NCBI GenBank assembly: GCA_032622095.1
Contig: CP136061.1
Coordinates: 36,523,797 to 36,587,796 of the forward strand
Direction: 5' to 3'
DNA length: 64,000 nt
DNA from: Siphonodentalium dalli
Lineage: Eukaryota > Mollusca > Scaphopoda > Gadilida > Siphonodentaliidae
The notes under the pieces: generated by a model
Told to the model about the DNA's origin: nothing
What the model saw: only the letters and a program-made list of their open reading frames with translations
Databases searched by the model: none
Shown here: positions 47,584 through 56,942 of the stretch, in pieces
How the letters are laid out: each line of letters starts with the position of its first letter
How positions within the stretch are numbered: the first letter of the stretch is position 1
Position numbers and translations under genes: made by a program

Positions 47584-49492
47584 CTATGAAATATATAAAT
47601 TACAGTTATTGAAAACAGGATTGGATAACATTCCCACAGATGCCTTGCTAAATGGATATACCACAATAGAGTCATTACTGTTTGAAGTTGTTTCCTTCAA
47701 AGTTGCGGAGCTATTTGTTTCTTTCTGTATTACTGTCGGATTCTGGATCTCTTCGGTTTCTTTTGGTTTTTTCATTTCAATACGGTCCTGCATAACAGTG
47801 CTAGATAGAGTAGAGTTTAACAGGCGTTTTTGTTCCTCTGAACATCCTCGATAATAACTTCTGACAGATGCTTCGTTTCTGTGTCCAGACATGAACATAA
47901 TATGTCGTGCCACAAGTCCAGAATTATTCAGCGAATGTATTGCCGTTGCTCGTAGACAATGAGCAGTATATCTCTAAGAACAATTGCCTGCTTGCATATG
48001 TTCGTCATGTAATTGATGAATGTCATTTTCACTAAGGATTTTGTGCAGTACCAGTATTCAGATTTCTCTGGATTAACCAATGCGTCTTTGTCACTCTGGT
48101 TGAATAATGACGATGCTTTTTCGAAATCGACGACTGCATTGAATAGTTCATGGTACCATTCTGTAAAATAAAATTAACAAAATATAAGTACCGGTCGGTA
48201 TGAAGCATAAATGAGTATATAATACATGTTTATGCAGAATATAATATAAAATGCATGATGTCATAAATTTACGTAAAACATACATTTTATTCCTAATTAT
48301 TTTAATGTAATTACACAGTTTAAAGACATTTAGTTTAACTGACATTTGCCTAATATAAACTTATAAATCGCAAAGCGAAATTTGAAGGCTGATTGCACTG
48401 ATTAGACTGGTAGTGATGTTGTTTCTTAAATCCTTACTATTAACTATAACTTATAAGATAGCCTATTAGTGTATTGTATCACATAATTTGCCCATAAAAG
48501 CAGTTTCATAATTATCGATAAGAGACACGTTTAATATCAGCGCGTGCGATGAGGTCGCACCGTTCTTCAAATGACTTGCGATCGCTGCGGTTTTTATCGT
48601 TGTTTTCGATGGATATTTCGCATTGCTTCGCGTTTATTTGATCATGTGATAAAAAGTATCTCACACTCGTCCTATTTTATACGTAACTTATCAACCTCGT
48701 CCACTAAATTCTATTTGAGCCTCGGTAAACCTCGGCTCAAATTGAATTTAGTGAACTCGGTTGATAAATTCCGTATACAATAGAAACTCATGTGAGATCC
48801 TCTATATACAACATTTATCATTTAAATAAAATTTATTAGATGAAATTATTATTCATAATTATCAGATTAATACGCACCTTCAAATACTTTCAATTCCCAT
48901 TGTTTTTCGTCGCATTTGATCGGTGATGACTTTCAAGTTCCTTCATGTCATCTTCTGTAATTTCTTGAATCGAGTATTCTTGGTGCTGTTCCTGGTTGTT
49001 CCAATTGAACTTGAAGTCAACAATGAATTGGAATGATCAGTTGACATCCGGGACATGGAAGTACAATATTCAATTTAACTTATTACATCCATGGGATTTA
49101 TGTTTTTGATATCTCCATTACTATATTTGTACTAAGCTTCCTTAAGATTGGTGCATAACAAAAACTTTTTGGATGGATTTCATTACATAACTCCGCAAAC
49201 ATTGGCACTGATTTATGACAGATGCAAATTTTAGAACAGGGCATTGTTTGTTTTCACTTAAATCCTTGTTACATTTTGTTTTCCAATAGCGATTCTCACT
49301 TATTATAATAAAGCGTTGAACTTACCCACTTATAGATTTGTCCACCTCCATTGGCACAATCGTTCCATCGCTATTACCTTCACTGGTTTCAGTTGTTTCT
49401 GTTGGTCCACTCTTGTCGGTACTGGAAGTACTTGTAGTATCATATTGGCATTCTCGTATTCCTTCATTATTAAGTTGATTAATAGTAGCACT
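47584..49492 (-). pseudogene. Second Crypton-like recombinase relic, intron-containing and internally deleted
   Basis: Three exon-like blocks on the minus strand. (1) 49490-49329: acid- and Ser/Thr-rich; preceded by a pyrimidine-rich TTTTTCATTTTAG acceptor and followed by a GTAAGT donor. (2) About 49000-48883: EITEDDMKELESHH and, one frame off, KQWELKVFE, then a GTGCGT donor. (3) From 48163, after acceptor TTTATTTTACAG: EWYHELFNAVVDFE. Joining (2) to (3) gives an in-frame KVFE-EWYH junction as in DUF3504 core-binding regions. Block 3 then jumps to the catalytic C-terminus: HCLRATAIHSLNNSG (His-x-x-Arg), FMSGHRNEASVRSYYRG (His and Tyr). The box-I region is missing, there is a frameshift near 48030 and a stop near 47973, so it is not functional as read. 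A further open block (50167-49958) upstream may be an earlier exon. Confidence 0.65.
48656..48808 (-). repeat. Long hairpin repeat, family HP, copy 4
   Basis: The best-preserved copy: arms of about 68 bp (48658-48725 and 48730-48797) around loop TAAA. On the minus strand it begins TATATAGAGGATCTCACATG. The inner stem TATCAACC pairs with GGTTGATA, and the loop flanks are GAGCCGAGG / CCTCGGCTC. It lies in the apparent intron between blocks 2 and 3 of the second recombinase relic. Confidence 0.85.
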
Positions 49493-49506
49493 AAAATGAA
49501 AAATAT

Positions 49507-49562
49507 ATATAGATTTGTGATTCAGCATATAACTTTAGACTGTAATTATATTAGGAAACCAA
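49507..49562. repeat. Half copy of the palindrome seen at 46141
   Basis: GATTTGTGATTCAGCATATA, ACTTTAGACTGTAATTATAT and TAGGAAACCAAGAT match the right arm of the 46141-46295 palindrome. It sits just upstream (minus-strand sense) of the first exon-like block's splice acceptor. Confidence 0.6.
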
Positions 49563-49957
49563 GATGAAGATTATTCATTAAATAAATAGCGTTTATTATA
49601 TGTCACATTGTTCCTGGTGCGATAAACAGGAAATTTGTTCACATTTATTTTATCTAGTAGGCCTACTAGTTCAGTTATTGAAATTGCAACAAGAATTTTG
49701 TCAATTTCACTATTTGCAATTCAATTGCATCCAATTTGGTCCAAAAATAATTTGTCTTAAAGTTAAAACAATGTCATGTGATAAATTAAAACTAAAGGTC
49801 CCTTTAACTTAAGGATATGGATCTTTTGATTTAGTTAATAAAGGGGGGATAATCATAAAGTGAGTTCGAACCTCTCTTTCGCAGAAGTTTCATAATGTTG
49901 TTCCACATCAGGTTCAGCCTCAGGTATATGATTATTATTATTATATAAAGTTATCCA

Positions 49958-50167
49958 TTATTCTCCTTGGGCTCGCAATACTGTGTTCGGAAGTTCAGTC
50001 TTGATGATTGGTGAACTTGCACACGTTGCAGCGGAGTCTATCACTGGCATCAGTTGGTCATATGCCTCATATAACATTTCTTCATCGTCTATCATTGGAA
50101 TATTAGCAATATAAGTGGCATCACCCCCTGGTCCAACATCAGGTAATTGATTGAATTTGAAAGTCAC
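49958..50167 (-). other. Possible upstream exon of the second recombinase relic
   Basis: An open minus-strand frame with a coding-like acidic composition (NIPMIDDEEMLYEAYDQLM, then PIIKTELPNTV). It lies upstream and in the same orientation as the intron-containing relic. No clear donor follows it, so the assignment is tentative. Confidence 0.3.
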
Positions 50168-51534
50168 ATTGGCATTACCAAACAGAAATAATAATTATGG
50201 GTCAAACCCGAATTCACCGACCTCCATTATGATAGGCCTAAGTCTAAAGCTGAGAATACTGGAATAACCTTTTTTCAAACTTTCTCTTTTATAGTCCGTA
50301 CATATGACATCATCGTCATTCGCCTGCAGGTAACCAGGTGAGACCACCAGGTGGGCTAAGGTGGAAAGGTTGAACTGGGGGTGGGCGTAGTTTTTGGCCT
50401 TGAGTTGTATTCAAAAATGTCAACAAAACACAAAAGTTGTGCTAGTTTAGCCGTGCATTTCGTAATAAAACGTCGCAACACGACCAAATTTATACTCTGT
50501 AAACAGCTTGGGAATGTTTACATGTATTTCATTGGAGCATTGTCTTTATTTGGATATTAATTTATTACTCTTTTATTGGCTTTCACACCATTTGTGAAAA
50601 AAAACATGTGTACTGCGAAGAAAGTGGCGTCCTTAGTTACTATGCAACGGTCTACAAATGTCATTGCGAGCAAGTACTTTTGGGTCGTTTGTGTTGCACT
50701 GATAAAATCTCGACCTAATGTAATTATCCGATATAATTACATTAGCTTTGATAAACTCAACGGCAATTTACTATAGAGAAAGAAGTGCGTGTAATTATAT
50801 ATATATCTATATTTACATGTATGCTATGGTTTGTAGAAAAATACATGTGAGAGCATTTACTTGTAAAGAAAAAGAACATTTTGATAGATATTTTGTTCAC
50901 ATACTGGTACATTCCGTTTGTTTTGTTTCCGTATTTAAGAAGAAAATGTCAATGTATTAAATATAGTTGTGTTCTCTGGCGTCGGCAACACACGAACATG
51001 TAAAATGTTGGTTTAAATGTTATGATTTGCCCGCAAAAAATCAATAACCATTCCGCCATCAACATCTGAAGTCAAAATGAGGGTACATTTTATGCACACA
51101 ACCCCGGAACAGGAGACTACACTACAATGGCCGTGTAAAGTTCATGATATAAATATTTCGTCAGTCCAACAACCCTCTTAGTAGTCAGAAGGTTTACGGC
51201 TGAACACTAGCAGTCTTAGCCTGTAGCAGTAAAATGCCCAACTCTTCGCAAAAAAATAACGCAATACACACTACATATTTGTTGGGAACTTAACTCGACA
51301 TACCAATTCGATCATATACATGTATTTCCGCCCTTATTGAACTTATAAGAAGTCAATGTTGGCACTAAAATGACACTCATTTCAGTTCGTTATGCACTCA
51401 AAACTAGGTGATTCTAAGGCTATATATATTGTGAACCTATAAAGATCCTATTATAAGTACATGATCATTTCACGAGAACAGGCAGTATCAACTATTCCCG
51501 CTACAAGTACTGAATAAATCGACATGTCGATTTA
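50168..51534. other. No gene recognised
   Basis: ORFs 50576-50776 and 50748-50960 are unrecognised. A TTTCACGAGAACAGGC near 51470 is an inverted R4-A end without a visible partner. Confidence 0.4.
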
Positions 51535-51737
51535 AACAGCCTGCTATTAATAGAACGTTTTTTAGGTAGATAATCTGCTTAGAATCGTCTCATTTTGAGT
51601 CGATAATTGTGAAAATGACGCGATTTTGAGCATATTATGTGCGGACAATAACACAAAAAAGCTTGGTCACGACTTTTCAGGTGTAAGGTCTTTAACATTT
51701 TTCAATGTGGCCCGCGCCATAAAACGAAATAACGGAT
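51535..51737 (+). mobile_element. Dispersed repeat R4-B, copy next to another
   Basis: GATAATCTGCTTAGAATCGT, TATGTGCGGACAATAACACA, CACGACTTTTCAGGTGTAAG and GTGGCCCGCGCCATAAAACG occur in order. It runs directly into the following R4-B copy. Confidence 0.65.
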
Positions 51738-51740
51738 CAG

Positions 51741-51965
51741 ACTGTTCTCCGGAAAATCCGCAAATTATCTGCTTATAATAGAACTTGTTTTATTTGATCA
51801 TCTGCTGAGAATCGCCTCATAATGTGTCGACAATTTTATGTGCTGGACATGAGAGCGTTTTAGTCACATTATCGACCCATAAAGAGGCAATTCTCAGCAG
51901 ATTATGTGCGCACAATGACACAAATAAGCCAATTCACGACTTTTCAGGTGTACTCTCATTAAAAG
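51741..51965 (+). mobile_element. Dispersed repeat R4-B, second of a tandem pair
   Basis: GACTGTTCTCCGGAAAATCC, CTGCTGAGAATCGCCTCATA, the inverse AGAGGCAATTCTCAGCAG and CCAATTCACGACTTTTCAGG. It ends where the R6 copy begins, about 65 bp later. Confidence 0.65.
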
Positions 51966-52029
51966 CACATGGCTCATTCGAACCTCCAATTTATGTTTCT
52001 ACGATGGGTCGATAAATAAACGAACTATT

Positions 52030-52358
52030 GATATACCAGCTTCATATGTTCTGAAAAACACTTGCGAAAGTCACAGCCATATTTCAGCCGTTTTCAACGT
52101 TTCGCCAGAAGTCAGACAAGCGCTCTTAATTGCTACCACAGAACGCTCTTTCAGTTCCACATCGTCCAAATGGCCGTTTTGTGTTTGGGACCCAAACACC
52201 GTATTCACAGTTGTATTTTTCATTACTTCATTGCGTCTTTTTGGGTTACATAATGCTCGTAGAAAGGTATTTCAGATATCTTTCGACATATTTCGTTACT
52301 GAGAAAAATTCAAAAGCGAATGTTAATGTGTATTTTGGAGCGTAAACCGCCATGTGTC
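52030..52358 (+). mobile_element. Dispersed repeat R6, copy 3
   Basis: GTTTGGGACCCAAACACCGT, TTTTTGGGTTACATAATGCT, AAAAGCGAATGTTAATGTGT and ATTTTGGAGCGTAAACCGCC match, inverted, 17440-17620. AACGCTCTTTCAGTTCC carries the recurring motif. It is sandwiched between R4-B pieces. Confidence 0.65.
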
Positions 52359-52603
52359 TTTAACATGGGTTTTCACTGTGGCCCGCGCCATAAAACGAAA
52401 TAACGGACATGACTCCATTATCTGCTTATTTTAGAATGAAATAATAACATATACCTATTTCACTTTTACATGTCGATTATGCGCGTATTTGTGCGAGGAT
52501 ATATTGATCTGATCTATAAATCTTATTTCAGAATCAAATAATCATAGTATGTACCTATTTCAATTATAGGTCTATTATGAGCGTATTTTCGCGAGGATAT
52601 GTT
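52359..52603 (+). mobile_element. Dispersed repeat R4-B, 3' part
   Basis: TTTTCACTGTGGCCCGCGCC, AAAACGAAATAACGGACATG, TGCTTATTTTAGAATGAAAT, then two GAGGATATRTT ends (52494 and 52588). It may be the continuation of the copy at 51741 interrupted by the R6 element. Confidence 0.65.
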
Positions 52604-54120
52604 AATTTAAAATACTGATGTATTGCTTCAAATGTATGTACTCATTGTAAATTTGACGCGGTCCGAGCTCTCCTATGTTTGAATAATCAACAATCAAACT
52701 TTAACATTATACACTTTAATACCAAATATAATTGTTCAATGCCATGTTCATTTTTTTTTCTTTCACTTGATTGTATGGTGATCGGGAGAGAAGTAGCATA
52801 TAAGTGGCCCGCACTTGTTCTTCAATCCCGTTGCCAAATGTATGTATTTATATGCATATATGGCGAATAAATATGTTTAAACCAAAGAAATGCGTTGCAA
52901 TCCATATGTATATGTGTTACAAAGAGAGTGAGCTTGTCAGTGCTGCAGATCACGTCAGGAGACCAGCGAGGCGGAGAAAAGGTGCAGTTTCTCATATAAA
53001 TTGTACCGTTATTCAAGAACATGTTCATCGGAGCCGTGACCATCACAATCAGATTATCTTTGCGCCACAACAAAGCGGATGAACATTAACAAAAGATCAT
53101 AGAATACAATGCTATACGGTACTTTGTTAATCTGTTCAAGTGATATGACTATCGGTTTCTTTTCATTGAGACCAACAAATAATTATAGTAATTCATCTCG
53201 TTCGAAAACTTCTGAGATAATTTCTGGGACAGTGCACACAGATCACTGGTACGACAAGACGTTATTTATCTGTATTGATGGAACGCCAATACAACACAAA
53301 ATCTTATCCTGTCAATGAAATTGCAAGTTTCTAAACAGATTCCCGCTGAGATAATAGGCAGTTTCTATGGAAACAATAGATGTTACCAAGTGACCTGAAA
53401 AATTAAGTGTTTGGTCTCTGGGTAAAATAAAAGACGCCTTGTTCAGAATTGAGTTGTGTGTCATTACGCCGATTTTATCATAAAAGATGTGGATATTTTT
53501 GGCTGTGTTACCAAAGCGTGAATGAACACAAATGTTCTATCCTTGTCATTGAGAGTGGTATCGAGGACAGCGCCAGTGTAATTGACCCACGTATGAGAAC
53601 GTCCCATGCCTTCACAACATCATACGCTGTAATCACATACATGCGGTTCGGTGCCACATCCCGTTCTTGTACAGTTATACGTCCAAGTTCGGTGTCCATT
53701 TGTTCTAAGCCGCCGAATGTCAGAACAAAATGGAGCGTATTTCAAAGTTATTATATTAATCAACGTCATCAAACAGCCTAGATAGTCAGCCAAAGTGTTA
53801 TCGATAGAATTGTGAGTTTATAGATCACGTGTTGTTGTGAGAAAAGAGTCGCACTTTTACCGCTCCTGTACGTAATTTCTATTTCAAAACTGGAAACGGT
53901 CATATTTTATCGGCGTCACCGCAAGAGTTTTTGAATTTATATTGTTACACTGAGTTAATCTTGCTGACACGATTCAAACATCAAAAATAAAAGTGGTATT
54001 TAAAGAATTGAGAATTTATTCTAACCCCGCGTACGGAATGTTGACAACGGTAGTGATCTCGAAGGACAAATTAACGCACAATGCTACTATTATTTTTGAT
54101 GTTGGATTGTCTAAGATTGA
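52604..54120. other. No established gene; two unassigned coding-like frames
   Basis: The minus-strand frame at about 53733-53508 reads GGLEQMDTELGRITVQERD and AYDVVKAWDVLIRGSITL, less AT-biased than the surroundings and conceivably a host exon. The minus-strand frame near 53073-52822 reads LWRKDNLIVMVTAPMNMF. I recognise neither. No paired splice sites were established. Confidence 0.25.
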
Positions 54121-54124
54121 TTAA

Positions 54125-54618
54125 AGGCACGTGCGGCCTTAATTGTCGAAAATATTAATATTTGTTCCAAACGCCGTAAACAGAAAAACATTAAAACGCA
54201 TACAGTTTCGTTCATATATATCATGGCCATCGCGTAAACAGCATGTTATCATAAAGACCTACTATATTTTACCTAAGCAAGAGCCTGATTGTGTTACAGA
54301 AGACAGCACAATGCTACTGGCTAAGCACACACAAATGGCATAAACGCTCTTTATTAGTGCCATATCAGGAATTCACCAACAAAGAACGCTCTTTATGTTT
54401 ACCATCATAATATAAACAAACACCAGAAAAGTAACTTTCTATGCCTTTGTTTACATAACAATGGTAAAAAATATGACAATAACATACTGTTTATGCGATA
54501 TTTCTTGTTTGTATACGGACAAAGTCTGTCTACATTTTGATGTTCTTTCTGTTTGTGGCGGTTTTTGACGGGTGGAAATATTTTCACAGGATACCCACCG
54601 CCAAGGCCAACCGTACCT
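54125..54618 (-). mobile_element. MITE-1 copy B
   Basis: The element is exactly 494 bp, TTAA at 54121-54124 and 54619-54622. It is near-identical to copy A, 7.3 kb away in the opposite orientation, including an identical 66-residue spurious ORF. The unique flanks differ, so the two are separate insertions rather than one inverted duplication. Confidence 0.93.
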
Positions 54619-54693
54619 TTAACGCCATTAGAAGCGAAACATAGGTCGACTTTGTCGTTTTGGACCATACAATCATATATTGGTTGACCTTAA

Positions 54694-55038
54694 ATGGGTA
54701 CTGTACGCTAAATCGAGCCACTTATGGGACCATCTCCTTTTATACTCAATATAATATATGCAACAAATGAACGAATTTGAGCCATGGATGAGTGCAAAAT
54801 ACCCCCATTTACTTATGAACGGTGTACAACAAGATGGTAATTATAATGAAAATCATTTTTGGCCGGAGTCATCAATTCATTTTCATTATAATTACCATGT
54901 TGTTTGCTTCATTCATAGAGCTCATGAGTGTATTTTGCACTAATCCATGGCTCAAATTCATTCATTTGTTGCATATATTCTGTTGAATATAAAAGGAGAT
55001 GGTCCCATAAATGGCCGGATTTCATGTACAGTACCCCT
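54694..55038. mobile_element. MITE-3, complete copy
   Basis: TTAA lies at 54690-54693 and 55039-55042. The right terminus reads, complemented, AGGGGTACTGTACA and the left ATGGGTACTGTACG. Inverted arms extend inward for about 150 bp (GGGACCATCTCCTTTTATA and complement; CATGGATGAGTGCAA and complement), so nearly the whole 345 bp can fold back. It is non-coding. A truncated relative is at 6985-7175. Confidence 0.88.
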
Positions 55039-55260
55039 TTAAGTACAAGTATTTAATATCCCTACGCTGGCACGGTTTTATAGCGAAGTGTATTTAATGA
55101 GTATATATTTGAAAAGTTGTACCAGTACAAACACACTCCCATTACAAACACCCAGTACATATATACAGAGTGACTTGGCCTCACGCTGGAAGCGGAACTC
55201 TGCGAAAGCGGTCAGGCTGATCTAAAGTAGGCTATGCGTATATGAGTTAACTCGTTTTAA

Positions 55261-55706
55261 AGGCACGTGAGGCCTTAGTTGTCGAAAATATTCATATTTG
55301 TTCCAATCACCGTAAACAGAAAAACATTAAAATGCATACAGTTTCGTTCACATATACCATGACTATCGCGTAAACAGCATGCTATCATAAAGACCTACTA
55401 TATGTTTACCTAAGCAATAGCCTGATTGTGTTACAGAAGACAGCACAATGCTACTGGCTAATCACACACAAATGGCATAAACGCTCTTTATTTGTTCCAT
55501 ATCAGGAATTCACCAACAAAGAACGCTCTATGTTTTGTTTACATAACGATGGTCAAACAAATGACAATAACATACTGTTTATAAGATATTTCTTATTTGT
55601 ATACGGACAAAGTCTGTCTACATTTTAATGTTCTTTCTGTTTGTGGCGGTTTTTGACGGGTGGAAATATTTTTACAGGATACCCACCGCCAAGGCCAACC
55701 GTACCT
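55261..55706 (-). mobile_element. MITE-1 copy C
   Basis: TTAA lies at 55257-55260 and 55707-55710. It is 446 bp, with a deletion of about 48 bp in the middle (the TTACCATCATAATATAAACA region). The termini match copies A and B. Confidence 0.9.
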
Positions 55707-55752
55707 TTAACCTGGAAGGACGGAAAACATAAATAGATAAATATACGAAATA

Positions 55753-55873
55753 ACGACATACGGGTTGGATATACGACATGCGGGTTGGATATACGACATA
55801 CGGGTTGGATATACGACATACGGTTGGATATACGACATACGGGTTGGATATACGACATACGGGTTGCATATAT
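55753..55873. repeat. 20-bp minisatellite, six units
   Basis: Unit ACGACATACGGGTTGGATAT; one unit lacks a G and one has CATGCGGG. It starts about 40 bp from the right TTAA of MITE-1 copy C. The array is open in several frames on both strands, which explains the repetitive peptides there. Confidence 0.95.
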
Positions 55874-56395
55874 ACTCTGAAACAATTACTTCCCGAAGTC
55901 AAGCAATTTCTAAATATTTTCAAGTTTTTTTGGACAGAAGTGAGAGAAACGCTCTTTATTATTTACCATATATCAGGAAAGATTAGCAGCAAATGATCTT
56001 TATCAACGTCTATTTCTAATTTCCCGCGACACTTTATAGTGATTTGTTGAGGCCATTATTTTGTCTATTTGTCCTGGTTAGTTATTCGGCTATGACGGTA
56101 CCCAACAAAGCGGATATTATAGATGACAGAATGTATGCAATGTAATGGCTATGTTATTTTAGACAGTAGTGACTGTTCAAAGCCACATTGTTGTTAAACG
56201 CACATGGCTCATCATATTTATGCGTAATTTGGTAGTATGGACAATGTCAGTCGACAAATACAGGAATAATCGTTTTTGCTATCAAATAAATTGTCCATGT
56301 CAAAGCAATCGTCCAGTTGTTTATTTCACCGAATGGATACAAACCCTCTTTATTCAATCCATATCAGGAATTGACTAACAGCGAATGCTCTTTAT
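55874..56395. other. No gene; repeat edges
   Basis: AACGCTCTTTATTATTTACC near 55950 and AATGCTCTTTATTGTC near 56383 carry the recurring motif, followed or preceded by CATATCAGGAA phrases. No ORF is recognised. Confidence 0.4.
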
Positions 56396-56890
56396 TGTCT
56401 CTCCAGTATGCAGCAAACCTGAGTTTAGTGTGCCTGTCGTTTGCAAAATGAGGTCCCCACAGTGTGATTTTAGTGACGCTATCCCGCATAACGGGCTAGC
56501 ATCACTAAATTCACCATCTGGGGACCACTTTCTGCTAAGGACTCATCTTCTCTGGAAAGTTTCTTTATTATACAATGTCTATAGAAACTTCTTCACATAG
56601 ATTATATTACTTTGTTCGTAATAGCTGCCCTATATCCCCAAATTAGCAGACGACATATTGTATAATCAAGGTTCCCAATGGGTGTACATCACAATATTCA
56701 CCATTTGGGGACTTAAATCTGAGTATTTCTCCCGTAGCAGATTAAGCCATGCAGAATGAGGTCCTCAGCGGGTGTATTTGGTGGTGCCAGCCCGCAATGC
56801 GGATAGCATCACTAAATTCACCCTCTGGAGACATCATTCTGCAAATGACAGGCACACTAACCTCAGGCTTCGCATGAAGGGGAATTCCCA
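56396..56890. repeat. Inverted pair of units of about 130 bp
   Basis: GTGTGCCTGTCGTTTGCAAA, ATGAGGTCCCCA, GACGCTATCCCGCATAACGG and CATCACTAAATTCACCATCT at 56425-56525 recur in inverse at 56740-56870. A third fragment (ATTCACCATTTGGGGAC) lies at 56695. Each unit contains its own short palindrome around CCGCA. No protein function is recognised. Confidence 0.65.
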
Positions 56891-56942
56891 TCAATCCGTC
56901 CGGCATGGCGGTGATGTATCGATCCCATGGTAGATCCACGAG

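Noticed and set aside
47123-54343. An identical 66-residue ORF at 47123-47323 (-) and 54143-54343 (+).
   Set aside because: Both lie inside near-identical MITE-1 copies; other copies break the frame, so there is no sign of coding selection.
55753-55986. Overlapping ORFs with a repeating peptide on both strands.
   Set aside because: They are translations of the 20-bp minisatellite, not a repeat protein gene.
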